From: Porticoccus hydrocarbonoclasticus MCTG13d
GTDB lineage: Bacteria; Pseudomonadota; Gammaproteobacteria; Pseudomonadales; Porticoccaceae
Direction: 5' to 3'
NCBI RefSeq assembly: GCF_000744735.1
Contig: NZ_JQMM01000001.1
Span: forward strand, 1,240,001-1,304,000
Length of the DNA stretch: 64,000 nt
Below, one piece after another: positions 1 through 7,808 of the stretch (positions are counted from its first letter, which is position 1; each line of letters begins with the position of its first letter). A program made the position numbers and the translations under genes. The notes beneath the pieces are model-generated. The model did not search any database and was not told the origin of the DNA. It saw nothing but the letters and a program-made list of their open reading frames with translations.

Positions 1-1836
1 CTCCAGGTCGTGGAGCCCCCGGTGATTGGCGGAGAAACTGCCCACTGGGGCGGAGACGGCAAAACCGTCGTTGTAACCGGTCAGGACTTGGTCAACCATT
101 CTCGAAGCGCTGCTGTCGGCAAAATTTCCGGCACCGTCGGCCGGTGGAAATTGCTGTCCCCAGCCAAAGCGTTTTGCGTCGCCGGAGGTGGCCCGTGCCG
201 CCCATGCCCATTCCGCTTCAGTGGGCAGGCGGTAGCCGTTTGCAGCGGGGTTGGTGCCGGTGATCTTGCCGCCGGACTCTCTGTAGAAAGGCGGCAGATT
301 TTCTCTGGCGCTCAGCCAGTTACAATAACGGGCAGCCTGATCCCAGCTGACATTGACCACCGGTTGTTCTGGTTGATCCAGCGTTGTGCCGCGCACATGT
401 GATGAGCTGTGCTGACGGGCAAACTGCTTGAATTGCCGATTGGTCACTTCTTTGGTGGCGAGGTAAAATGGACGTGTCAGTTGCACATCGCGCAACACCT
501 CATTGGCCCGCCGACCGCTTTCACGGCGCGGTGCGCCCATCTTGAAAGCGCCCTCGGGTCGGAAAAGTGTCAATGCCTGCCCCGCTTTGCTGGTAATGCT
601 GGTGGGTGTGTTGGCCCACCTGGCCGCCTGCTCAGTGAGCAGCTTTACCTGTACCAGTTGATCGAGTCCGGGTTTTGGTGTGATGGTGCGTGTTTCAGTG
701 GCGTAGCCGGGCTTGCGAATTTCTATCCGGTGGGGGCGGGCGGGCAGGCTGAAGGTCTGCCCCGGTTTGCCCCTTGCTACCCCGTCGATCCAGACAGTCG
801 CATCTGCCGGACTGGCGGACACCCGGATTTTCCCCATGCTCGCATTGAGGGTGATCGACAGTTGCCTTTTCTCACCAGCAGACAGCGTCAGGGCCTGTTT
901 ACTGGTGACATAGCCGTTGGCAAAAAAGGACAGCTGGTGTGACTGGTCTGGCGGCAATTCGAGATCCAGTGGTGTGACGCCCCGATAGGCACCGTTTACC
1001 GTTACGGTGGCACCGTTCGGTGAACTGGTCACTGAGAGGGTCGCATCGGCGGGCTCGAAAATGATCTCTGGCAGTGTCAGGGTTTCACCCACGTCGACGC
1101 GCAGTTTTTGCTGCCAGGTCTTGAACCCCTCTAGCTGCACACGGACATTCTCACCCTTGGCAAGGAGTTCTGTGATCAGGGGGGTGCGGCCTCGCGACTC
1201 GCCCTCGATAATGACCTCCGCGCCGCTGGGTTTGGAGCTTAACTGAACCTGACCCCAGGCCTGTGCGAGGGTCACGGCCAGTGATTGGGTGCGATCCAGT
1301 CCGACGATGGTCACGGTGTCTTTTGCGGGGGAATAGCGCGGGGCCTGGACGACCAGTTGGTGATCGCCCGGTGGCAGGTCACGAACCGTCAGGGGTGTTG
1401 TTCCCGCATGTTCGCCGTTTACCAGTACCTCTGCACCGGCGGGGGTGCTGGAAAGCTCCAGATGGCCCGGTTTTTTAGCCATCGCCAGTTCCAGCAACTG
1501 ATGCTTGTCGGGACCGACTGAAAAGGCCTGTTGCAAGGGGAGGTAGCCCTCAGCCATGGCACTTATCCGATAATCTCCCGGACGAATCAGATAGTGGTCA
1601 GCCAGCTTGAACGTGATGCCACCGCTGATCGAGAGGTCGGCGCTGGCGGGGCTGACTTGTACGACCACCGATTTGGCAGTGAACAAAAATCCCAGAACCA
1701 GGCCGCTCACCAGCAGTGCCGCGGCGATAATGCCCGTCAGGGGTTTGACAGTGAAACGTCTGCTGGCAACGGTCTCGCCCAGGGGGACAAAGGTTGCCGG
1801 CTCGATAGTCTGAGGCTGTTGTCGATGTTCGGTCAC
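1..1836 (-). CDS. PEGA-repeat / formylglycine-generating-enzyme-like (SUMF1) membrane protein, partial
   Basis: The gene runs off the left edge, so the C-terminus is missing; 612 residues are visible. The start is GTG at 1836, inside a 4-bp GTGA overlap with the stop of the upstream TPR gene, which implies translational coupling. Residues 34-53 form one membrane segment, so the rest should face the periplasm. From about 125 to 400 there are four PEGA repeats, each with a P-x-G/D-A-x-V core and most with a G-x-TPL turn. From about 418 the SUMF1/FGE fold begins (FKMGAPRRE, ATKEVTNRQFK, VVNVSWDQAARYCNWLS, YRLPTEAEWAWAAR). FGE-fold proteins either oxidise sulfatase cysteines or act as non-catalytic, often lectin-like, domains. 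The C-terminal cysteines that would decide this lie outside the window. The PEGA plus membrane-anchor context favours a structural envelope role (inference). Confidence 0.88.
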   Translation of the reverse strand, partial: MTEHRQQPQTIEPATFVPLGETVASRRFTVKPLTGIIAAALLVSGLVLGFLFTAKSVVVQVSPASADLSISGGITFKLADHYLIRPGDYRISAMAEGYLPLQQAFSVGPDKHQLLELAMAKKPGHLELSSTPAGAEVLVNGEHAGTTPLTVRDLPPGDHQLVVQAPRYSPAKDTVTIVGLDRTQSLAVTLAQAWGQVQLSSKPSGAEVIIEGESRGRTPLITELLAKGENVRVQLEGFKTWQQKLRVDVGETLTLPEIIFEPADATLSVTSSPNGATVTVNGAYRGVTPLDLELPPDQSHQLSFFANGYVTSKQALTLSAGEKRQLSITLNASMGKIRVSASPADATVWIDGVARGKPGQTFSLPARPHRIEIRKPGYATETRTITPKPGLDQLVQVKLLTEQAARWANTPTSITSKAGQALTLFRPEGAFKMGAPRRESGRRANEVLRDVQLTRPFYLATKEVTNRQFKQFARQHSSSHVRGTTLDQPEQPVVNVSWDQAARYCNWLSARENLPPFYRESGGKITGTNPAANGYRLPTEAEWAWAARATSGDAKRFGWGQQFPPADGAGNFADSSASRMVDQVLTGYNDGFAVSAPVGSFSANHRGLHDLE

Positions 1837-3332
1837 GAAATCGGGTCCTTGCAGATCACTACCACCGGTTGACTGAGCCCTTCCGGGCCAAGCTGGAACT
1901 CCACCCGTACATCCCGATAGCCGCGACGGGTTCCCACTGCGACGTATTTTCCGGGAATCAGTGAGATCTGCTTGCGTTGAAATTTACCCAGTTCGCCCTG
2001 TCGGTAGAGTGTGACCAGGGTGTCCTGGTCGGACACCAGCTCCACCTGAACCGGGGTGGTCGCTGTTTTCATTGTTTGATCCAGGCGGCTGATCTGTTCC
2101 TTTAATTTGGCGCCGGGAGACTTGATGGCTCGTGCGTCTGCCAGAATCCGTTGAGCCTCTTGTCGTACGTTATCTGATGACAGACGCAGCGGCTGATCGA
2201 GTATGCCGCGAATCTGGTCGTCCAGTTGTGCGCGGGCATTGCTTCGAATCTGTCCCAGCCGGGCTTCCATCACGGAACTGTCGATCGCCATAATTTTGGC
2301 GTAGGTATCCCGGGCCTGATGCCACTGTTCGCGGCTTTCCAGTGCTGTGGCCTGGCTCAGCAGGGATTGAAGGGTTTGCTTGGTGGCGGCACTGGATGCC
2401 TGGGTAAGTCCGCTGCGGGCCGCCGGATCATCTGGCTTGAGTTGCAGGGCCTGTTTGAACGCGGTTTTTGCGCTGTCCAGCTGGTTGCGTTCCAGTGCGG
2501 TGTAACCACGGCTCATGGCCTCATTAAACCGATTGTCCAGGATTTTGGCATTGACGGCTTCCAGTCCGGCAGCGGCGGGCGTGTGGTCAGCGTCCAGCTC
2601 CAGGGCTTTCCGGTAGAGGGTTCTGGCCTGGGGCAGGTCGTTGTTTTGCCGGGCAATGGTAGCCTCTGTCACCAGCTCGGTGACCTGGTCCAGTACCTCG
2701 GCTCTGGACAAGCCGCGGGCCGCCTCGGCATTATCCGACGCGATGGCCTGCACCTGTTCAAACTGCCGGGTTGCTTCTTCGGCATCACCGTTATTGAGTG
2801 CGGTTTGTCCCGCCGTCAGTGCGTCGCTGACTCGTTGAGGGATAGACGTTTCCAGTGTGGTGAGTTGATTCAGGGCTGACTGGTAGGCGTCCTGTGCCTG
2901 ATCAAAGGCGCGCTGGCGATAGTGGGTATCGCCGGTTGCAGCAACCGCAAGTGCCCTGTCAAAGGCTTCCCTGTCCCAGAGTTCTACATTTTTGCTCTCA
3001 AGAAAGGCCTGCTTTTCAAGAATCTTGCTCAATACATCCTGTGCCGCACGTCTCGCTGTGGCTAACTGTGCGTCTCGGAACGGTGATTCTGCCGTCGGGG
3101 CCGCCGTGCGGTCAGATACAATTGGCACGGGGGGGGTGTCCGGCGGTTGAATCAGTGCCGGGAGTACAAAGATCACCACCAACGCCAGCAGCACACAGAG
3201 AGCCAGTGCTACCCAGCTGGCGGGTCGTTGTTGCCAGGGCAGGTTATCCGCTTTGCGGCTGTCTTCGGGGGTGACAGGAGTAAATGCTATGTCGCTCGGC
3301 CTGATCGGGTCCTGGTCGTTACTTCCGCTCAT
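1833..3332 (-). CDS. TPR-repeat bitopic membrane protein
   Basis: A 499-residue protein of unknown specific function. I chose ATG 3332 (MSGSNDQD), 5 bp after the upstream lipoprotein stop; an earlier in-frame start would overlap that gene by about 50 bp. A cytoplasmic N-terminus of about 40 residues is followed by one hydrophobic segment (about 40-60) and a proline-rich linker. The rest is helical with repeated TPR-like A-x-x-x-Y/F-x-x-A-L patterns, for example YRKALELDADHTPA and FKQALQLKPDDPAA. The C-terminal about 70 residues look like a beta-rich PEGA-like domain (LIPGKYVAVGTRRGYRDV). It overlaps the next gene by 4 bp. The TPRs probably make it a protein-protein scaffold in the periplasm for the SUMF1/PEGA protein and the two lipoproteins (inference from context). 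Confidence 0.85.
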   Translation of the reverse strand: MSGSNDQDPIRPSDIAFTPVTPEDSRKADNLPWQQRPASWVALALCVLLALVVIFVLPALIQPPDTPPVPIVSDRTAAPTAESPFRDAQLATARRAAQDVLSKILEKQAFLESKNVELWDREAFDRALAVAATGDTHYRQRAFDQAQDAYQSALNQLTTLETSIPQRVSDALTAGQTALNNGDAEEATRQFEQVQAIASDNAEAARGLSRAEVLDQVTELVTEATIARQNNDLPQARTLYRKALELDADHTPAAAGLEAVNAKILDNRFNEAMSRGYTALERNQLDSAKTAFKQALQLKPDDPAARSGLTQASSAATKQTLQSLLSQATALESREQWHQARDTYAKIMAIDSSVMEARLGQIRSNARAQLDDQIRGILDQPLRLSSDNVRQEAQRILADARAIKSPGAKLKEQISRLDQTMKTATTPVQVELVSDQDTLVTLYRQGELGKFQRKQISLIPGKYVAVGTRRGYRDVRVEFQLGPEGLSQPVVVICKDPIS

Positions 3333-3337
3333 GGGGC

Positions 3338-4519
3338 TTAAATTCCACCGCGTTCGGCCTGATAAATCTCCCGCAGCAGGGTTTTCCACTGTGCATATTG
3401 GGCGGCAGCATTGCCGGTCAGAGTGATTGTGCGATCTTCCAGCTCAATGACTCTCGGTTCTATCTCGGCTTCAAGTGATTGGGCGAGCTCGGCGAGTGTG
3501 TCCTCATGAATCTGCAGTTCGGCTCTTTTTGACAGACCGCTTTTTACCAGCAGGGCCCCGCTACCGATAGCCACTGCCCCGGCAGCGCGTCCGGAACCGC
3601 TGTTGCTGCCGGAGGCCAGAATGCCACCAATAATCGCGGCTACTCCACCGATGGTGCGATTGCGGGACTGGCGTTTCAGTTCTCTGAGGGCCACGAGCTC
3701 GTTGTAACTGGCGGCTCGCCATTCCTGATAGGGGCTGTCCATGCGGCGGGTAAAGGCGTCGTAATGTTCCTGCATGGTATCAATGAAAAGGTAGTCGCGC
3801 TGGCGAATCTGCCGGATGCGTTGCAGGATAGGGTCATTCTCTGCCGGCAAACGGCTGATTTCCAGCTGGCCACCCGGTGTCTCCCTGATATGGTCGCTGA
3901 ACGCCTCCGGGGAAAAGTCCCGCGCAAATCGCAGTTCCGCTATGGTGCGCAGTTTATTGACATTTTCTGCACTCATCTGCTGACGGTATTCCAGGAGGTC
4001 GTTGGCAATCCGGTTATAAAGGCCCTGAAACGGATCTCGCTGTAGCTGGTTTTGCCGGTTGTAGGCATAGTTGCCCACCGTTTCGGTGTAGGACTTGGTA
4101 TACCAGTGGCGATTGCTGGAATCGGTGACGGTGATATCCAGTGCCAGTGTTTCGCCGTTGGAGGCGACGATTTTCCCGGCCACATAGACCTCTGTGACCG
4201 TTTCCCTACCGGGTACCAGTCGCACTGCGCCCCAGGCGCCGGTTTTCTGAATGGTCGCGGCCAGCTGGTTTGGCAGGTACTGTGCTTCGGCTGTGCGCAC
4301 GGTTGGCGAGACACTGGTATCGTCCGATTCGATGTTTTCCAGACCGGGCTCGAAAGGCAGCACTGCCAAGTCGAGTAGCTGTGACTCAACCACTGGCGCA
4401 GTCTGCTGCTCCAGCGGTGTCACGACTGTACTGGTGACCCGGTTGGTGCTGCAGGCCGCCAATAACAGCAGCGCAGACAATACGAATACCCGTTGTAGTA
4501 GATACTTCCAGTTGACCAA
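3338..4519 (-). CDS. Hypothetical lipoprotein with glycine-rich segment
   Basis: A 393-residue protein. The start appears to be TTG at 4519, preceded by GAGGGG about 10 bases upstream, directly after the stop of the preceding gene at 4524. A signal peptide ends in the lipobox LLAAC (Cys23), so the protein should be a lipoprotein. Residues about 45-170 look like a mixed alpha/beta domain. The middle is charged and helical, with repeated R and E. Residues about 293-325 are small and glycine-rich (GGVAAIIGGILASG and following), like a glycine-zipper membrane-insertion segment. The tail is helical. I do not recognise a named family. Its place between a TPR membrane protein and a second lipoprotein suggests it belongs to the same envelope assembly. 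Confidence 0.82.
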   Translation of the reverse strand: MVNWKYLLQRVFVLSALLLLAACSTNRVTSTVVTPLEQQTAPVVESQLLDLAVLPFEPGLENIESDDTSVSPTVRTAEAQYLPNQLAATIQKTGAWGAVRLVPGRETVTEVYVAGKIVASNGETLALDITVTDSSNRHWYTKSYTETVGNYAYNRQNQLQRDPFQGLYNRIANDLLEYRQQMSAENVNKLRTIAELRFARDFSPEAFSDHIRETPGGQLEISRLPAENDPILQRIRQIRQRDYLFIDTMQEHYDAFTRRMDSPYQEWRAASYNELVALRELKRQSRNRTIGGVAAIIGGILASGSNSGSGRAAGAVAIGSGALLVKSGLSKRAELQIHEDTLAELAQSLEAEIEPRVIELEDRTITLTGNAAAQYAQWKTLLREIYQAERGGI

Positions 4520-4523
4520 CCTG

Positions 4524-5267
4524 TTATCGCCCCTCTTTATATTTGCGGTACTCGTCCCAGAGTTTTTCTCTCAATACCGGGTCCTGTTCTTTCATGGCTG
4601 CCTCACGGATCTGGCGAGCCACAATATCGTCATCGTGGCCATCGGGAATATTTGCTGGAACCGTACTGCCTCCACTGCGACCGATGATTGCACCGTCTCC
4701 ACCGTAGGTGGTGGCTTGTCCCGATGGTGGTTCGCTGGCGCCGTCCGGGCCGCTGGCTTCTTCATCGCCGGGTCTTCCTGATGGACCGCCCCCGAGTTCC
4801 TCGGTGATATCTGCCTCTTCAAACAGGGGGCCTCCCGTGTCGGCGGGTGCCCCTTCACCGTCGCTGTCCTGTTCCCTCTCGGTAGCGGCGGCCCGTGCAT
4901 CCATAATCATACCGTCAAATTCGGCCATGGAGGCATCCAGCCGTTGATCGAGAACCGCAATTTCCTCATCTGCGCTGAGTGCGCCACCCGGTGGGGGCGA
5001 TGGCTGGTTTGCCGGACTACCCTGATCCGGGTTGGCTTCAGGCATTTCGCTGGGCTCACTGACGTCACTGGACTGGCTCTCGCCTGTCGTCGAAGCCGTT
5101 TCCGGAGGACTGTCCTGCTCGTTGGCCTCCTCTGTTGCCGGTGACTGGGCTTGCGGTTGTGGAGGCTGCTGGGACTGCGCCGTGGGGGACTGGGTCGGAC
5201 TCTGACATCCCGGCGCACTGAGCAGGCCAACACTGAGTAACATTATGAGAAATGATCGATTCATCAT
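4524..5267 (-). CDS. Low-complexity hypothetical lipoprotein
   Basis: A 247-residue protein with a signal peptide and lipobox-like LSAPGC (Cys21). Residues about 22-190 are low-complexity and rich in Q, P, E, S and G, with no obvious fold. A short helix containing DEEIAVLDQRLDASMAEFDG sits at about 100-120. The C-terminal about 50 residues look ordered and amphipathic, with DDDIVARQIREAA and LREKLWDEYRKYK. Such a layout suits a flexible periplasmic or outer-membrane tether ending in a docking helix (inference). The start is one of two adjacent ATGs (5267 or 5264), and the upstream gene stops at 5275, so the two are closely coupled. The family is not recognised. Confidence 0.75.
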   Translation of the reverse strand: MMNRSFLIMLLSVGLLSAPGCQSPTQSPTAQSQQPPQPQAQSPATEEANEQDSPPETASTTGESQSSDVSEPSEMPEANPDQGSPANQPSPPPGGALSADEEIAVLDQRLDASMAEFDGMIMDARAAATEREQDSDGEGAPADTGGPLFEEADITEELGGGPSGRPGDEEASGPDGASEPPSGQATTYGGDGAIIGRSGGSTVPANIPDGHDDDIVARQIREAAMKEQDPVLREKLWDEYRKYKEGR

Positions 5268-5274
5268 TGGGAGA

Positions 5275-6768
5275 CTACTGTATCAGGACCTTGACCGGCA
5301 ATGCTTCGGTTGGCACAGGCTGGCCATTGTCAAAGCGCGGTCTGAATTTGGTATCAATAATGGTTTTCCTTGCCCGGCGTTCCAGCCCATCGCCCCCTTC
5401 CGGGGAAACACTCAATGTTGTGATTTTGCGGGGTTGCCCTTTTTCGGAGATATTAACGGCAAGCATCACATAGGCCGCGGGTATTGACGGGCTGGTCACA
5501 ATTTCTGTGATGTCGGGCATTGGGGTTTCCTGTTGTTCTGATGAGCGTTCGGTGGAGGTGGTTTGGGCCGTGAGCACGGATTCGGTCTCCATAATGGCCG
5601 AATCGATCGGCCTGGGCAGCATTTTCGGCTCACCCAGCAACGCGGCAATCAGTGCTGTGTCATTCGTCTGTTGCAAGACGCGGTAGGCTTTTTGATAGTT
5701 GTCAATGGCCGGGCCGGTTAGATTGAATAGCATAAACCAATCACCGGTTTTGATATAACCGGTAGCTTTGTCGGCCGCGGATGCCGAGGGGTCCTGTTCC
5801 AGAATATCAATCATCCTGGCATTAGCCCGGCGACCGTTCTGAAAATAGTTTTTGCTGAGGAATGGGTCGTCGGCCACCCAGCGCGCCTGCTGAAATCGCT
5901 CAGACAGGAGGTCTGTATTCTCCCAACTGTTGGCGTATTTTTTCTGATGCCTGTCGAGGTAGTAGTCTGTCATTGCCGAGTTGTACAACAGCCCGGTCAT
6001 GCTGCGATGATCCTCGCCATGTTGCTGCGCGGTGATGGCCAGTGCCCGATTGTAGACGCCATGGGCAACATTCAGATGGTAAATATCATCTCTGTGTCCC
6101 CGGGCATTGTAGGCCCGCAGGTGCCATTGACCGATTTCGTCCAGTAGCGGGAGTATGCGGGGATCATCGGTACCATAGGTTTTGCGGTGCAGCCAGAGTA
6201 GTTTCTGGTAGGCTTCGGCGGCCTCACTGATGAGTCCGAGCTGGATGTGGGTGTTGATAATACCGCGCAACATCGGTTCCTGGGACAGGCTGTAAACGCC
6301 GTTGTTAACACGATTCACGTACATGGCATGACGGAAGGCCTGAATAGCCTCTTTCAGGCGGTTCTGGCGCTGCAGGGTTTTGCCCAGCGCAAAGGTCAAC
6401 TCGGATAACTCCGGATCAAAAGGACCGGCTAGTGCTTCGCGCCGGTCAATAGCCGACTGGTAATCGGCAATAATCTTCGCGGCTTCGGCGGCTTCGGCGG
6501 CTTCGGCGGCTTCGGCGGCTTCGGCGGCTTCGGCGGCTTCGGCGGCTTCGGCGGCTTGGAGGTCGGACTTTTCTGCCTGAGCAGTGGTTTCGCCGTGAGC
6601 CGGGTCACTCTCGATAGTTTGGCGGGCGGATTCGTGTTGCCCGGAGCCCTGTTCAACCGTGCCCGTTTCCGGTAGGTCAGCCGGGGTGTCAGCTTGAGCA
6701 GCGGGCAGACTGCCAAAGGTAAGCAGTAGCATCAACGCGCCGGTAGTATATTTTAGTGAATACCCCAT
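5275..6768 (-). CDS. TPR protein with (EAA)n linker and TonB-like C-terminal domain
   Basis: A 497-residue protein, first gene of the five-gene minus-strand cluster. A signal peptide is predicted over about residues 1-26 (LLLTFGSLPAAQA), followed by an acidic low-complexity stretch that holds eight tandem Glu-Ala-Ala triplets. Residues about 105-360 are helical TPR-like repeats (LGKTLQRQNRLKEAIQAFRHA, EAYQKLLWLHRKTYG). The C-terminal about 75 residues resemble a TonB C-terminal domain (YVMLAVNISEKGQP, followed by RPRFDNGQPVP). The usual TonB N-terminal membrane anchor is replaced by a signal peptide, so this is probably not a classical energy transducer. A peptidoglycan- or partner-binding role is more likely (inference). 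Confidence 0.83.
   Translation of the reverse strand: MGYSLKYTTGALMLLLTFGSLPAAQADTPADLPETGTVEQGSGQHESARQTIESDPAHGETTAQAEKSDLQAAEAAEAAEAAEAAEAAEAAEAAEAAKIIADYQSAIDRREALAGPFDPELSELTFALGKTLQRQNRLKEAIQAFRHAMYVNRVNNGVYSLSQEPMLRGIINTHIQLGLISEAAEAYQKLLWLHRKTYGTDDPRILPLLDEIGQWHLRAYNARGHRDDIYHLNVAHGVYNRALAITAQQHGEDHRSMTGLLYNSAMTDYYLDRHQKKYANSWENTDLLSERFQQARWVADDPFLSKNYFQNGRRANARMIDILEQDPSASAADKATGYIKTGDWFMLFNLTGPAIDNYQKAYRVLQQTNDTALIAALLGEPKMLPRPIDSAIMETESVLTAQTTSTERSSEQQETPMPDITEIVTSPSIPAAYVMLAVNISEKGQPRKITTLSVSPEGGDGLERRARKTIIDTKFRPRFDNGQPVPTEALPVKVLIQ
6478..6558 (-). repeat. Tandem 9-bp repeat, eight Glu-Ala-Ala units
   Basis: On the coding (minus) strand the unit GAAGCCGCC is repeated eight times, preceded by one CAAGCCGCC variant; the last unit ends in a GCG alanine codon. 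The unit is a multiple of three, so copy-number change would lengthen or shorten an alpha-helical or coiled-coil linker in the TPR/TonB-like protein without breaking its frame. The near-perfect DNA-level identity of the units suggests recent slippage. Confidence 0.95.
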
Positions 6769-6848
6769 AGTGAAAGCCCAGTAATGCTAGCGGTCTTAGA
6801 GATGGCTGGCAGGTGAAAGTTCCTTGCGGTATGTTGCACTTTCACGCG

Positions 6849-6868
6849 CTGCACAGGTGCAGTATAAC
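6849..6868 (+). promoter_or_regulatory. Palindromic operator candidate next to a -10-like element upstream of the AEC gene
   Basis: CTGCAC-AG-GTGCAG at 6849-6862 is a perfect 6-bp inverted repeat with a 2-bp centre. It is directly followed by TATAAC at 6863-6868, a good -10 match. No convincing -35 box is present (TTTCAC lies 17 bases upstream), so an activator or a repressor bound at the palindrome could control the AEC / CoA-transferase / C26 hydrolase operon. It also lies in the divergent region shared with the minus-strand envelope cluster. Confidence 0.35.
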
Positions 6869-6904
6869 GCCGCGAACAGATGAATTATCGGGGTTCAACA
6901 AATA

Positions 6905-7795
6905 ATGTTTCTGGCTCTCTGGAATGTGATGGCGCCGGTATTGATCGCCATCACCATTGGTTATTGCTGGGGCCGCTCCCGGGTGCCCTACACCGCGGAA
7001 TTCGTCACCCGTGCCGTGATGAATATCGGTGCACCCTGTCTGGTGGTCTCCGCGATCAGTCGATCGGAGATTTCAGGGTCGGAGTTTGCCGAGGTTGCCG
7101 GTGCCGCTGCGTTTGTTCTGGCCGGCTCAGCACTGCTGGGCTGGGGGGGCATTCGTGCCTCCGGCGGCGATCTCCGGGCGCTGCTGCCATCGGTGACGTT
7201 TCCCAACAATGGCAATATGGGGTTGCCGCTTTGCCTGTTTGCCTTTGGCCAGGAAGGGTTGGCCCTGGCGGTGGGCTTTTTCATCGTACAGATGACTGCC
7301 ATGATGGTATTTGGCATCCCGCTACTCGACAGGCAATCCGGCAATATCTGGTCAATATTGAAAGGCTTTGCCTTTCAACCGTTAATACTTGCGGTCATTA
7401 TTGGACTCGTTCTTCTGGTGGGGAATATCGACCTGCCGCAATGGCTTGACCGGTCTGTTGAACTGCTGGCCGGGTTCACCATTCCACTGATGCTGATCAC
7501 GCTGGGTGTTTCCCTCTCCACGCTGAGTACGTCGGGATGGTGGCGGAGTCTGGGTTACTCGGTGCTGCGAATTGGCGGTGGCCTGGTGATGGCCTGGTTG
7601 GTGGTTGAGTGTCTGGAGATTACCGGCACTGCCCGGGGTGTGGTGCTGCTGCAGGCCATTATGCCTGCGGCAGTATTCAATTATCTACTGGCTCTGAAGT
7701 ATGACCAGGAGCCGACCGCAGTGGCGGGTATTGTGGTGGCCTCCACCGTCATGGCGCTGGTTGCCGTACCAGTATTGTTGGCCGTGTTGTTATAA
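6905..7795 (+). CDS. AEC-family (auxin efflux carrier-like) transporter
   Basis: A 296-residue, highly hydrophobic protein with about ten predicted membrane helices in two halves, the usual AEC/BART-superfamily size and layout. The conserved N-terminal-half motif PNNGNMGLPLCLF is at about residues 100-112. The C-terminal half has small-residue helices (LITLGVSLS, LQAIMPAAVFNYLLALKY). Bacterial members move small carboxylates such as malate or malonate, but the substrate cannot be read from sequence. A class III CoA-transferase starts 13 bp downstream, consistent with uptake of an organic acid followed by CoA activation (inference). Confidence 0.88.
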   Translation: MFLALWNVMAPVLIAITIGYCWGRSRVPYTAEFVTRAVMNIGAPCLVVSAISRSEISGSEFAEVAGAAAFVLAGSALLGWGGIRASGGDLRALLPSVTFPNNGNMGLPLCLFAFGQEGLALAVGFFIVQMTAMMVFGIPLLDRQSGNIWSILKGFAFQPLILAVIIGLVLLVGNIDLPQWLDRSVELLAGFTIPLMLITLGVSLSTLSTSGWWRSLGYSVLRIGGGLVMAWLVVECLEITGTARGVVLLQAIMPAAVFNYLLALKYDQEPTAVAGIVVASTVMALVAVPVLLAVLL

Positions 7796-7808
7796 CCGGG
7801 AGAAAGTT

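Noticed and set aside
6429-6716. Frame across the 9-bp repeat giving a Pro-Pro-Lys repeat protein
   Set aside because: It is the shifted reading of the (EAA)8 coding repeat; the TPR/TonB-like gene in the other frame has a signal peptide and recognisable domains.
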